A DNA stretch of 64,000 nucleotides from Halomarina oriensis (GCF_009791395.1 NZ_WSZK01000007.1:1-64000); one strand, 5' to 3'; counted from the stretch's first letter, positions 53,269-62,870 are shown. Notes: a model not told the origin generated them from the letters alone. Made by a program: numbers and translations.

Positions 53269-54000
53269 CTACAGGTACAGTCCGCCGTCGACGAACAGCA
53301 ACTGTCCCTGAACCATCTCTGCTTCCGGAGACGCGATCCAGTAGACCGCTTCTGTGACGTCGTCGAACGCCAACCCTCGACCGCTCGGATTCGCCTCCGC
53401 CGCGGCCGCGAGTCGCTCGTCGGCGTTGTCGAGGACTGAGTGAATCGCTTCGGTATCGAGCGGCCCTGCGGCGACAGTGTTCGCCCGGATGCCGTGCGGT
53501 GCGAGTTCCTTCGCGAGATAGCGAATCAGGCACTCGCCGAACGCCTTCGAAGTGCCCAATGCTGCGTACGCTGGAACGACCGTGTCACTCCCACGACTCG
53601 ACATGAAGAAGATGGTACTCCCCTCGTCCAGTAGCGGGAACGCTGCCTGTGCCATGTAGAGCAACCCGACTCCGTTGAGTGTGACGGCCTCGGTGAACCG
53701 CTCAGGGTCGACGTCCAAGATGGGCGAGGATAGCGGGTCGACGGCACAGTGAACGAGTTGGTCGAGCTGATCGGCCTCCGCTGCGACTTCGTCGACGACG
53801 TCCTGCGCTCCCTCGGGGGTCGAGACGTCACCTTTGACGAGGAACGCGTGGCCCCCCGCTGCCTCGACTTCCTCGGCTGCGTCCTGTGCCGCCTCGTCGT
53901 CGCTGTGGTAGTTGATGAAGACGTCGTCGCCCTCTTCGGCGAACCGTTTCCCGATAGCCCGACCGATACCCTTCGACCCGCCCGTAATCAGGATCGCCAT
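53269..54000 (-). CDS. SDR with Y-x6-K catalytic spacing (FabL/enoyl-ACP-reductase-III-like)
   Basis: This 243-aa SDR has TGGSKGIG at the N-terminus, but NNAG is replaced by VHCAVD. The catalytic pair reads AYAALGTSKAF, with six residues between Tyr and Lys instead of three. That spacing is found in enoyl-ACP reductases such as FabL and FabI. NYHSDDE after beta-2 does not point to NAD. Its ATG overlaps the stop of the EthD-family gene by one base, so they are coupled. An enoyl-thioester reduction would fit the CoA genes nearby, but this is inference. Confidence 0.9.
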   Translation of the reverse strand: MAILITGGSKGIGRAIGKRFAEEGDDVFINYHSDDEAAQDAAEEVEAAGGHAFLVKGDVSTPEGAQDVVDEVAAEADQLDQLVHCAVDPLSSPILDVDPERFTEAVTLNGVGLLYMAQAAFPLLDEGSTIFFMSSRGSDTVVPAYAALGTSKAFGECLIRYLAKELAPHGIRANTVAAGPLDTEAIHSVLDNADERLAAAAEANPSGRGLAFDDVTEAVYWIASPEAEMVQGQLLFVDGGLYL

Positions 54001-54335
54001 CAGCTGTCACCGTCGGTCACGTGTTTCTCCCCGATGGCGACCTCCAAGGAGACCCCGAACTCCTCGATGATCTTCCCGCTGTCTTCTCGGACTTTCGCCC
54101 ACTCGTCGGACGCTTCAGCTTCGTGGAGGTCCTCTCGGGAATCGAACTCCATCTCCGCGACCCGGTAGTACGCTGGGTCGCCCTCCTCCAACCCCTCTGT
54201 AGCACGGACAGTAACCAGTTTGTTGAGGTTCGGCACGGCCGCTGCGAGCGGAGCGTGCGTCTCCGTGTAGTGCTCTTCGAACGCTTCGACATCGTCGTCA
54301 TCGGGTGCCGTCCACAGTGCGTACAGTGTGTACAT
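54000..54335 (-). CDS. EthD-family small protein
   Basis: This 111-aa protein reads MYTLYALWTAPDDDDVEAFEEHYTETHAP-like at the start (shown here only as the blocks YTLYALWTAP and EEHYTETHAPLA). It then has VPNLNKLVTVRATEG, matching the EthD ferredoxin-like fold. It starts at the ATG at 54335, with CTATTTGATAG about 20 bases upstream. It forms a two-gene unit with the SDR. Its single domain corresponds to one half of the tandem protein at 17729. Confidence 0.87.
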   Translation of the reverse strand: MYTLYALWTAPDDDDVEAFEEHYTETHAPLAAAVPNLNKLVTVRATEGLEEGDPAYYRVAEMEFDSREDLHEAEASDEWAKVREDSGKIIEEFGVSLEVAIGEKHVTDGDS

Positions 54336-54514
54336 TTGGTAAACTATCAAATAGAGTGGTTCGACATAACCGTTTCCCAAGATCGTTCACTCCGTACCAG
54401 TTCCGCGTGTACGAATTCACCTCTGGTCGCCCACCGGCCTTACAGCAGTGACGTCGATGCCCATCCCGACGTCGAGTCAGACGCTCGGTTCGACCGTCGA
54501 TCGTTCCGGTCGTA

Positions 54515-54925
54515 TCAACGAGCTTCGAACACCCCCACGATGTCGCCGTCGTACTCGTACGTTCCCGTGAGCTCGACGGTGTCGTCGATTTCGACGTGGT
54601 CGCCGTCGGCGATACGCCCGAGCATCCGAGCGTCCCCGAGATCGATCAGCGCGATCTGGTAGCCACGTCCCTGATTCCCCGGTGCGATTTCGATCGTCGA
54701 CTTCGTATAGACGGTTCCCGAAGTGGGGAGCGAGACTGTCGAGACGTCACGGCTCCCACAGCGGACACACGCCGCCTTCGGCGTCCCGGTCACGTAGCCA
54801 CAGTCACCACACGACAGTCCCATCGGCTCCCCTGCCTCGAGTGCCCGGGTCCACCGTTCGTGGGTGAGCCGTTCGCTCTCGTCGTCGCTCGCAGCCCGCT
54901 GGCCCTGTTCCGGTCGGTTACTCAT
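54515..54925 (-). CDS. Zn-ribbon/OB-fold DUF35 protein, thiolase partner
   Basis: This 136-aa protein has an N-terminal helix (HERWTRALEAGEPMGLSCGD) and a zinc ribbon C-x2-C and C-x2-C (CGDCG and CVRCG). An OB-fold domain follows (GTVYTKSTIEIAPG, GRIADGDHVEIDD). DUF35 proteins form complexes with thiolases and help hand on the acyl-CoA. The gene overlaps the thiolase gene by four bases, which fits a fixed complex. Confidence 0.93.
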   Translation of the reverse strand: MSNRPEQGQRAASDDESERLTHERWTRALEAGEPMGLSCGDCGYVTGTPKAACVRCGSRDVSTVSLPTSGTVYTKSTIEIAPGNQGRGYQIALIDLGDARMLGRIADGDHVEIDDTVELTGTYEYDGDIVGVFEAR

Positions 54926-56097
54926 GTGCGGGCCTCCAAGGCCGTGACGACGGCCGTCGCGGTCATGCCACCGACGTTGTGAGCCAGCGCCCGTGTCGAG
55001 TCTTCGACCTGGCGCTCGCCCGACTCGCCCCGCAACTGCTCGGTCAACTCGACGATCTGAGCGGTTCCCGTCGCACCGATGGGATGACCCTTGGACTTCA
55101 ACCCACCGGAGGGGTTGACGGGGATGTCCCCGGTTAGCCGTGTCCGCCCCTGGACCGTCGCCGGGCCGGCCCGCCCGTCCTCGACCAACCCGAGTGCTTC
55201 CAGCGCGAGGATCTCGGCCCCTGTGAAACAGTCGTGGACCTCGGTGACGTCGACGTCGCCGGGGCCGAACCCGGCCTGGTCGAACGTGTCTCGTGCCGCC
55301 CGTCGGACCATCTCCGTCGACGGGGGGTTCGGTTGGTCTGCAACGGGCGAGGCGTTGGCCTGGTGAGAGATACCGGCGACGTCGACCGGTTCGACACCGT
55401 AGCTCTCGGCGGCCGATTCGCCGACGACGACGACTGCCGAGGCCCCGTCGGAGAACGGGCAGCAATCGAGGAGGCGAAACGGCGAGGCGATGACCGGACT
55501 CTCCAGTACTTCTTCGACGGTCTTCTCCTCGCCGAACTGGGCCCGACTGTTCATCGACCCGTGATAGTGGTTCTTGACGGCGACTTCGGCGAGCTGTTCT
55601 TCGGTCGTCCCGTACTCGTGCATGTGACGCTGTGTGTGGAGTGCGAAGACGCTCGCCGTCGTCATCCCCGGGGCCTGCTCGTACTGGCGGTGGGCACCGC
55701 TGCCGAAGATTCGCGTCATCTCGGAGGTTTCGATGCCGGTCCCCGCGGGCGTACATCGTTCTGCCCCGCCGACGAGCACGACGTCGTGCTCGCCAGTCTC
55801 GACGGCACGGACGGCGTGTTTCAACGCCAACGACCCCGTCGCACACGCGTCCTCGTACCGCTGGACGGACGTTCCAGGTGGAAGTCCGATATGGGATGCG
55901 ACCTGTGGTGCGAGGTGTGTCTCGTTGAGAATCGCGCCACCGAGCACGTTCCCGAAGTAGAACGCGTCGACGTCGCCGTTCTCGATACCTGCATCCTCCA
56001 TCGCCGGCAGCGCGGCGTCGGCGAACAGTTCCGCGATGGGTTTCGTGTAGACACCGAAGTCGGTCATGCCAGTGCCTACCACCGATGCTCTTGCCAT
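54922..56097 (-). CDS. Thiolase family (acetyl-CoA acetyltransferase, SCP2-type)
   Basis: This 391-aa protein carries the thiolase catalytic set: Cys85 in EDACATGS, His288 in EVHDCFTG and His338 in KSKGHPIGATG. The ATG at 56097 is favoured by ACTTACTTG about 28 bases upstream; longer readings add a non-conserved tail. It would cleave 3-oxoacyl-CoA or condense acyl-CoAs. With the DUF35 partner, the 3-hydroxyacyl-CoA dehydrogenase and the (broken) ligase it outlines a beta-oxidation-like path. Confidence 0.94.
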   Translation of the reverse strand: MARASVVGTGMTDFGVYTKPIAELFADAALPAMEDAGIENGDVDAFYFGNVLGGAILNETHLAPQVASHIGLPPGTSVQRYEDACATGSLALKHAVRAVETGEHDVVLVGGAERCTPAGTGIETSEMTRIFGSGAHRQYEQAPGMTTASVFALHTQRHMHEYGTTEEQLAEVAVKNHYHGSMNSRAQFGEEKTVEEVLESPVIASPFRLLDCCPFSDGASAVVVVGESAAESYGVEPVDVAGISHQANASPVADQPNPPSTEMVRRAARDTFDQAGFGPGDVDVTEVHDCFTGAEILALEALGLVEDGRAGPATVQGRTRLTGDIPVNPSGGLKSKGHPIGATGTAQIVELTEQLRGESGERQVEDSTRALAHNVGGMTATAVVTALEART

Positions 56098-56322
56098 TGT
56101 GTGACACACTGCTGGCGTGCACAAGTAAGTTCCGCCAAACCGTCCCGGACGACTCACCGTCTCGCCAGCGCCCAATACGAGGACGTAGTGGCATCGACCC
56201 GGTCACTCAGCGCGGTTTCCAAGTAGAGACGATGGGACGCTTCGTCGGTGTGGAAATCGGTGGGGCGCACCGCCATCATTAATTGGTTGGGTGGTAACAC
56301 ACGGCTGAGGAACGCGAGACCA

Positions 56323-58028
56323 ATGTACACAGTACCAGACACCGCCGTCGCACCGAGGCTGGACGCGTACCACTTCCACGAACAGGAGTGGGCGAGCCAC
56401 GAACAGCTCGTGGAGGCGTTCGAGTGGGAGATCCCCGACGAGTTCAACGTCGCGTCGTACACGTGCGACCGGTGGGCGGAGGAGTCTCCCGAGCGAACTG
56501 CCCTCTACATCAGAGACGACCCACACGGACGAGGCGAGTACACGTTCGGCGAGCTCCAGACGGCCGCCAATCAACTGGCCAACTACCTCGAATCGCGCGG
56601 CGTCGAGCGAGGCGACCGCATCGGCGTGAACGTGCCACAGAAACCCGAAGCCGTCGTCGGTCACCTCGCGGCGTGGAAACTGGGTGCCGTCTCGGTGCCA
56701 CTGAGCACGCTGTTCGGGACCGACGGCCTCCGATACCGACTGGACGACAGTGGGTGCGTCGCCTCCCTCATCGACGAAGCGACCATCGACGTCTACCGCT
56801 CGGTTGCAGACGACCTGGACGACCTCGGGACGGTGCTCACGGTGGGCGATATCGACCCTCGCTCGGAAGCCGACGAGGTGGCGTTCTGGGACGCGCTCGA
56901 GGGCCAGTCCACGGAGTTCGAGACCGTCTCGACCGACCCGGGCGACGACATGACCATCTTCTACACGAGCGGGACGACGGGGAACCCGAAGGGCGTCCGA
57001 CACGCCCACCGGATGGTACTCGGCCACCTCCCACTGTTCGCTTCGTGGTTCGTCAGCATGGAGATGACCGACGACGACGTCTACTGGACGCCCGCGTCGT
57101 GGACCTGGATGGGTGGTCTCGGCTGTGTCTTGCTGCCAGCGTTGTACTACGGGATGCCGACCGTCGGCTGGAACAAGCAGTTCGAAGGCGCGGACGTGTT
57201 CGGCCTCATCGAGGAGTTCAGCGTCACGAACTTCTGGATTCCACCGACCGCGCTTCGGATGATGATGCAGAACGACGACCTGGCCGACCAGCACGACGTC
57301 ACGACGTCCGGACCATCACGAGCGGTGGCGAGTCGCTGGGCGGCACCATCGTCGACTGGGTTCGCGAGACGTTCGAGGGTGCGGACGTCCACGAAGGCTA
57401 CGGCCAGACGGAGGCGAACATGGTCGTCGGTGGTTGTGAGCCGCTGTTCTCGCTCCGTCGCGGGAAGATCGGTCGTGCCGCTCCCGGCCACGAGATAGCG
57501 ATTCTCGATCCCGAGACGGCAGAGCCGACAGTCGAGACGGGAGAGGTCGGCGAGATCGGGTTCAAGTACGAAGGGAACCCCGCGTGCTTCAAAGAGTACT
57601 GGAACAGACCGAAGAAGACGGCGGAGAAGGTCAAGAACGGGTGGCTTCGAACCGAAGATTTGGGGACGCTCGACGAGGACGGCTACCTCGAGTTCGTCAG
57701 TCGGAAGGACGACGTCATCATCTCCTCGGGCTACCGTATCGGGCCCGAAGAGATCGAAGACAGCCTCTCGGGGCACGATGCGGTCGCCGACGCCGGTGTC
57801 ATCGGCGTGCCGGACGACCAGCGAGGGCAGGTCCCGAAGGCGTTCGTCCAACTCGCAGATGGGTACGAACCGTCCGACGACCTCGCCGAAGAACTCCAAC
57901 AGTACGTCAAAGACCGACTGGCGAAGTACGAGTACCCACGACAGTTGGAGTTCATCGACCAACTCCCGACGACAGCCACGGGGAAGATTCGACGGGCAAC
58001 GCTGAAATCCCAGGGGAACGCCGAGTAG
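56323..58028 (+). pseudogene. AMP-forming acyl-CoA synthetase broken by an 8-bp tandem duplication
   Basis: The protein would be 565 aa if intact. The N-terminal frame runs from the ATG at 56323 to about 57300 and includes the AMP-binding motif FYTSGTTGNPKGVRHAH. The C-terminal frame continues from about 57292 with TITSGGE, HEGYGQTEAN, NGWLRTEDLG and DQLPTTATGKIRRA. Between them CACGACGT is present twice in a row (57292-57299 and 57300-57307). Removing one copy joins the two frames as DQHDVRTITSGGE. It would activate a carboxylic acid with ATP and CoA. Start and end match medium-chain or aryl-CoA ligases. Recent inactivation or a sequencing artefact are both possible. Confidence 0.88.
57292..57307 (+). 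repeat. 8-bp tandem duplication causing the acyl-CoA synthetase frameshift
   Basis: CACGACGT occurs twice without spacer. One copy must be removed to keep the frame from the AMP-binding core into the C-terminal domain. Confidence 0.9.
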
Positions 58029-58096
58029 TCGAAGAACCGTCGACCACCATTCGTGGGTCCATCGGTCGAAACGTTTTTGCTCTCGAACTGTGCCCA

Positions 58097-59278
58097 ATGA
58101 GCATGGTCGATTCGAGCGTCGAGCGTGTAGAGACAGTCACCGTCATCGGCGCGGGGAGTATGGGCCACGGCATCGCACAGGTGTTCGCGATGCACGGCTA
58201 CGACGTAACGCTCGTCGACGTCGACGAGGACCAACTCGTGACGGCGAACGAACGCATCGCTACGAGTCTCGACCAGTTAGGTGAAGACCGACTCGCAGTC
58301 CTCGACCGACTGACGACGACGACTGATCAGGCGGCGGGACTCTCCGGGGCGGACCTCGTGGTGGAAGCGGTTCCCGAGCGCATCGAACTGAAACGCGAGA
58401 TCTTCGAAGCGGCCGACCGACTGACCCCTCCCACGACGATTCTCGCGACGAACACGAGTACACTGCCGGTGACCGAGATAGCCGACGTCACTGACGACCC
58501 CGAACGGGTCGTCGGGATGCACTTCTCGAACCCGGTTCCGCTCATGGAAATCGTCGAAGTGATTCGAGGCGAAGCGACCAGCGACGAGGTACTGGAGACT
58601 GCCATCGCGCTCTCGAAAGACGTCGGTAAGACGCCCGTCGTCGTCGAGAAGGACGTCCCGGGGTTCATCCTCAACCGAATCAACTACGCGTTCTGGAGTG
58701 AGGCCCTGCGAGTCGTCGACGACGGTACCCACGACTTCGAGGCGGTCGACGCTGCCAACCGCAGACTCGGCTTTCCGATGGGGCCGTTCGAAGTGCTCGA
58801 TTTCGCTGGAATCGACGTGTTCTACATGGTCTGCCAGGCGCTCGACGACCGCGACGTTCCGGTCGTCATCTCCGAGACCCTCGAAGCGCGCGTCGAAGCA
58901 GCGGCCTACGGGATGAAAAGCGGCGAAGGGTTCTACGACTACCCCGCTCCGGGTGAGTACGAGCGTGTCGACATCTCGATGGAGAGGAGCCAGGAGTACG
59001 ACCCCTGGCAGATGATTGCGAGTGCGGTGAACGCTGCTACGTGGCTCGTCGACGAGGACGTGGCTACGGAGGAAGCCATCGACACGGCGATGTTGACCGG
59101 GATGAACTGGCCACAGGGGCCGTTCGCGTTCGCCGGCGAGTATGGCTACGACCGCATCGTCGACGTCCTACAGCGACTCTACGACGAGACCGGTCGCGAG
59201 CAGTATCGACCCCACGACCGCCTCATTGAGATGGCCGAGAGCGAGGGACCTGACGGTGTCGCTGGTGACGACATCTGA
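58097..59278 (+). CDS. 3-hydroxyacyl-CoA dehydrogenase with two C-terminal domains
   Basis: This 393-aa protein has the NAD site VIGAGSMGHG (Gly18, Gly20, Gly23) and ATNTSTLPVTEIA. GMHFSNPVPLMEIVEV, with the catalytic His, and NRINYAFWSEALR follow. At about 280-300 aa the usual enzyme would end, but a second 3HCDH-type domain follows (WQMIASAVNAATWLV, GMNWPQGPFAFAGEYG). This is the duplicated-domain form. Start at 58097 is supported by CGTTTTTGC about 20-25 bases upstream. It lies 68 bases after the acyl-CoA synthetase. Confidence 0.93.
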   Translation: MSMVDSSVERVETVTVIGAGSMGHGIAQVFAMHGYDVTLVDVDEDQLVTANERIATSLDQLGEDRLAVLDRLTTTTDQAAGLSGADLVVEAVPERIELKREIFEAADRLTPPTTILATNTSTLPVTEIADVTDDPERVVGMHFSNPVPLMEIVEVIRGEATSDEVLETAIALSKDVGKTPVVVEKDVPGFILNRINYAFWSEALRVVDDGTHDFEAVDAANRRLGFPMGPFEVLDFAGIDVFYMVCQALDDRDVPVVISETLEARVEAAAYGMKSGEGFYDYPAPGEYERVDISMERSQEYDPWQMIASAVNAATWLVDEDVATEEAIDTAMLTGMNWPQGPFAFAGEYGYDRIVDVLQRLYDETGREQYRPHDRLIEMAESEGPDGVAGDDI

Positions 59279-59380
59279 ACCGGCAGCGCTCAGGGGAGCG
59301 GTGTTGCAATGCCGTGAGAGGCATTCGAGAGGGGCGATGACTCCCCGGAGGTTGTGGCATTCTTTCCGAGGTCGTCCCTG

Positions 59381-60583
59381 TCAGACGCGCAGTCGAAGCT
59401 CCCCAGGACCTCGGACGAGTGGGGATTGGGTCCACTGCACCTCGTCGTCGACGAGCTCCATCTCCGGGAACGCGTTGACCAGTGCGGGGAACGCGACGCG
59501 TGCTTCGAGGCGGGCGAGCGGGGCTCCGAGGCAGTGGTGTGTCCCGTGACCGAATCCGACGTGTTCCATCGTTCCCCGCGTGATGTCGAACACGTCGGGG
59601 GATTCGAACTTCCGAGGGTCACGGTTGGCCGCTGCGAGACTCAGCAGTACTCGCTCACCGGCTTCGATCTGCTTGCCGTGGAACTCGAAGCCCTCTTTGA
59701 CGCCTCTCGTGAGCGACTTCGATGGGCCGTGGTATCGGAGAATCTCTTCGACCGCACTCGGCGCGAGTGACGGGTCTTCACGGAGCATGTCGAGTTGGTC
59801 GGGATGCCGAAGTAGCTCGAGCGTCCCGTTCGCGAGGAGTTTCGTCGTGGTCTCGTGGCCGGCGAACAACAGTCCCACGACGGTCGCGACGACTTCGTCT
59901 TGGTCGAGCGTCATCCCGTCGGCTTCCGCTTCGTTGAGGTACGTGATGAGGTCTTCTCGTGGGGCCTCTTCGCGTCGCTGGACGACTTCACGGACGTACG
60001 CTGCGAACTCTTCGATGCTCTCTTCGGTTCGTTGGTGACGGTTCTCGGCGTTGTAGTGATGAAAGAGCGTGAGTGCGATATCGGACGACCACTCGCCCAA
60101 CTGCTGTTTGTCATCGAGTGGGAGGCCGAGAATGCGTGTGATGATTCGAACCGGAAGGGGGTACGCGAACTCTTCGATCAACTCGATCTCTTCAGGGTCA
60201 CGCCGCTCGATATCGTCGATGAGTGTCTGGGTCGCAGTCTCGACCTTCGACCGTTGCTCTTTGACCATCGCGGGGTTGAACGCTTCACCGATCACCCGTC
60301 GGAGTTTGGTGTGGTCCGGCGGGTCGAGGTAGAACACCCACTTCGGAAACATGCTCTTCATCACCGGGATGTCGAGCGACGAGTCTCGAAGCCGATCGGC
60401 TTCGACCTGTACCGACAGGTGCTCGTCGTCTTGGAGACAGTGGCGAACGTCGTCGTAGCGAGTCACGATCCACCCACCCCACTTCTCGTTCCAGTACACT
60501 GGCTCGGATTCACGAATCTCACCGAAGTACTCGTAGGGGCGAGCGATGACCGCCGGGTCCGTCAGATTGTCAGTGACTCCCAT
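59381..60583 (-). CDS. Cytochrome P450
   Basis: This 400-aa protein has the I-helix AGHETT (residues 241-246), the ExxR pair Glu280/Arg283, and the heme-ligand region FGHGTHHCLGAPLARLE with Cys351. Length and the FGHG-x3-C motif match soluble bacterial-type class I P450s, which receive electrons from a ferredoxin. No ferredoxin or reductase gene is adjacent. The ATG at 60583 has CTTTTATGC about 34 bases upstream. Hydroxylation of a lipid-like or aromatic substrate would fit the neighbouring CoA genes. It converges with the 3-hydroxyacyl-CoA dehydrogenase gene. Confidence 0.95.
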   Translation of the reverse strand: MGVTDNLTDPAVIARPYEYFGEIRESEPVYWNEKWGGWIVTRYDDVRHCLQDDEHLSVQVEADRLRDSSLDIPVMKSMFPKWVFYLDPPDHTKLRRVIGEAFNPAMVKEQRSKVETATQTLIDDIERRDPEEIELIEEFAYPLPVRIITRILGLPLDDKQQLGEWSSDIALTLFHHYNAENRHQRTEESIEEFAAYVREVVQRREEAPREDLITYLNEAEADGMTLDQDEVVATVVGLLFAGHETTTKLLANGTLELLRHPDQLDMLREDPSLAPSAVEEILRYHGPSKSLTRGVKEGFEFHGKQIEAGERVLLSLAAANRDPRKFESPDVFDITRGTMEHVGFGHGTHHCLGAPLARLEARVAFPALVNAFPEMELVDDEVQWTQSPLVRGPGELRLRV

Positions 60584-61087
60584 GGACGTGGTTGGAGAGT
60601 GAGATGGAATCAGCATAAAAGTTCTCCCAGGGTCCACACCGCCGTCCCGATGCTTGCTGTGGATTCTCGACTCGCTTTATCCCCTTGCGGTCACCGGATA
60701 TCGCCCGCTACGAAGGGTCGGTGACGTCGATGACTGCCGGACGACGATACCCGATAGCGGCTGTCGTGCATCCTCGTGTGCATACGGGACGAGAGAACGT
60801 GTACGGTATCACAGATATACGCCTGTTATTTCTCCGTGATGGCACAGAGCGAGTTGGTTTTCGCAATCGCCGATTCCGTCTTCGTGTGATTCCCCACCCA
60901 CCGACTGTGATTGCTTGCCAATGGCGCTGCTGCTGCTGTGACCATCGTGTTCCGCTATCGAAGCCCTGTGTTACAGGTGGTTCGTTGGGCGTTCGTTTCC
61001 TTTGTTACTCCTCGATAGCGCTCGGTTTTCGCGTTCCACCGGTAGCTATAATAGGGTGGAGGAAAACGGTGTTTCTGGTGTTAAATC
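60584..61087. other. 504-bp divergent intergenic stretch with promoters at both ends
   Basis: It holds CTTTTATGC (minus strand, near 60613-60621) for the P450 gene and CTATAATAG near 61046-61054 for the small membrane protein. The middle is mixed in composition and gives only basic, Arg/Cys-rich frames. No further gene or regulator-binding palindrome was recognised. Confidence 0.5.
60613..60621 (-). promoter_or_regulatory. TATA-like element of the P450 gene
   Basis: On the minus strand it reads CTTTTATGC, centred about 34 bases before the ATG at 60583. Confidence 0.5.
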
Positions 61088-61258
61088 ATGGGAGACGTTA
61101 GCGTGATACTCGCGTTTGCACATCCACTCGCGGTCGTGGTGCTTTCCACCCTGTGGACGCTGCACATACTCAAGAAGGACTACAGGCAGGCGATCGAGCA
61201 GAAACAGGTCGCCAGAGAGCACGCTTCGGACGACGTTGCTCGCGTGCAGGGGGATTGA
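61088..61258 (+). CDS. Small membrane protein (56 aa), partner of a sodium:solute symporter
   Basis: The 56-aa product has one membrane helix (VSVILAFAHPLAVVVLSTLW) followed by a basic and polar helix (ILKKDYRQAIEQKQVAREHA). It ends at a TGA three bases before the ATG of the sodium:solute symporter, so the two are surely one operon. Small helper subunits next to SSS-family transporters are known (for example the YhdT-PanF pair), and this layout resembles them. CTATAATAG about 38 bases upstream is a good promoter candidate. A role in assembly or transport of the symporter is inferred. Confidence 0.8.
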   Translation: MGDVSVILAFAHPLAVVVLSTLWTLHILKKDYRQAIEQKQVAREHASDDVARVQGD

Positions 61259-61261
61259 CCG

Positions 61262-62863
61262 ATGGTGAGTCTCGTCGAGGGGGTCTTCTTCGGGACCCTC
61301 GCCGTCTACGTCTTCGTCGGCGCGGTGCTGGCACGATTCATCGACGTCCCCGAGGACTTCTACGTCATGGACCGGAAGGCGGGGAGCATCCTCATCGCGG
61401 GGACGCTGTTCGCGTCCTACATGAGCGCGTCGACGATGATGGGTATCGCAGGTATCGTCTATACGGAAGGTGCCGCGATGTGGCTCGTCATCTACGGGAG
61501 TTGGCCCGGGTTGGTCATCGGGATGCTCTACGTCGGCCGCCGACTCCGGAAACTCAACAACGTCACCATGCCGGATTTCATCGGTGACCGCTATCAGAGT
61601 GAACTCGTCCGCTCGGTGGCGACCGTCATCATGATCATCGGGCTCATCGGCTACGGCGTCATCCAGCTCATCGGGGCGGGGTACCTCCTCGCGGACTTCG
61701 TCGGCATTCCGTACCAACAGATCGTCGTGTTGTTCGCCATCGCGCTGATGGTGTTCACGGTCGCCGGCGGCATGTACAGTGTCGTCGTAACGGACACGCT
61801 GATGGGCGTCGCGATGATCGTCACGGGCGCAGTCGTCGCCCCGGCAGCCATCTTCGCCGCCGGTGGAGTCGACGTGTTGACGACGACCCTTCCACAGCAG
61901 AACCCAGGCACCTGGTACGCAGGAGGGGCGAACATGAACATGTCCCCCGGCTGGCTCGCGAGCCAGTGGATCCTGTGGTTGTTCTTCATCATGGTCGCGC
62001 CGTGGGTCGTCTCGCGGGCGTTCCCTGCCTCTGACGACTTCGAACTGATGAACGGGACGAACATCTCGACGTTCCTCGCCACGGGTGTCATCTCCGTCCT
62101 GTTTCTCGGTGTGATGGCGACGTTCGCACTGAATCCGGGAATCGAACCAGTCGACAACGTCGTCGTTTGGATGTCGACGAACGTCGTCGGCCCGTTCTGG
62201 GGTGGTCTGGCTGTCGCCGGTATCATGGCCGGAATCCTCTCGACCACGTCGACGATCTTCATCTACGCCGGGTTTGGCCTCTCACGTGACCTGGTCGAAC
62301 GAGTCGGTGGGCAGGTGCTCACCCAGCGTCAGCAGCTCCTCGGCGCACGACTCGCACAACTAGCCGTCGTCAGTACGGTAACGATTATCGCGCTGTTCGA
62401 GCCACTCGGCATCTACTGGCTCGCAGCGTGGGCGGGCTCGGTGTTCGCGGTCGCGTGGGCACCCATGATTATCGCCGGACTGGAGTGGGAACGTGCGAAC
62501 AGGTACGGTGCACTGCTCTCGATGATCGGTGGGACCGTCTCGTACGTCCTGCTCTACCAAGCGACACAGGCATGGGGGCTGTTCTCCCTACCGTTCGGCA
62601 TCGACCCGGTTCTGCCAGCACTGGTCATCTCGACGACGCTGATGGTCGGTGGGTCACTCGTGACGAGCACGTCACGTGACGAACGGGCGTTCTTCCACGA
62701 CATGAACGACATCACTCTCTCCGAAGAGGTCATCCAGCGACACACTCAGGAGCAACTGGAGAAGAAGTACAACCGTACCAAGTACATCGCCTACGGGACG
62801 CTCGGTGCAGGTATCGCCCTGTTCGGTGGTCTGTTCGTCCTGATCGGAGTCCCGCTGCTGTAA
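61262..62863 (+). CDS. Sodium:solute symporter (SSS family)
   Basis: This 533-aa membrane protein has around 13 hydrophobic segments. SSS blocks include DFYVMDRKAGSILIAGTLFASYMSAST (given here in parts: DFYVMDRKAG, LFASYMSASTMMGIAG), FIGDRYQS and FTVAGGMYSVVVTDTLMG. ILSTTSTIFIYAGFGLSRDL is also typical. It brings in an organic acid, amino acid, pantothenate or sugar with Na+. The extra charged C-terminal region (RHTQEQLEKKYNRTK) precedes a last TM. A small membrane partner is encoded just upstream. A perfect hairpin follows its stop. Confidence 0.93.
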   Translation: MVSLVEGVFFGTLAVYVFVGAVLARFIDVPEDFYVMDRKAGSILIAGTLFASYMSASTMMGIAGIVYTEGAAMWLVIYGSWPGLVIGMLYVGRRLRKLNNVTMPDFIGDRYQSELVRSVATVIMIIGLIGYGVIQLIGAGYLLADFVGIPYQQIVVLFAIALMVFTVAGGMYSVVVTDTLMGVAMIVTGAVVAPAAIFAAGGVDVLTTTLPQQNPGTWYAGGANMNMSPGWLASQWILWLFFIMVAPWVVSRAFPASDDFELMNGTNISTFLATGVISVLFLGVMATFALNPGIEPVDNVVVWMSTNVVGPFWGGLAVAGIMAGILSTTSTIFIYAGFGLSRDLVERVGGQVLTQRQQLLGARLAQLAVVSTVTIIALFEPLGIYWLAAWAGSVFAVAWAPMIIAGLEWERANRYGALLSMIGGTVSYVLLYQATQAWGLFSLPFGIDPVLPALVISTTLMVGGSLVTSTSRDERAFFHDMNDITLSEEVIQRHTQEQLEKKYNRTKYIAYGTLGAGIALFGGLFVLIGVPLL

Positions 62864-62870
62864 CGTCCTT

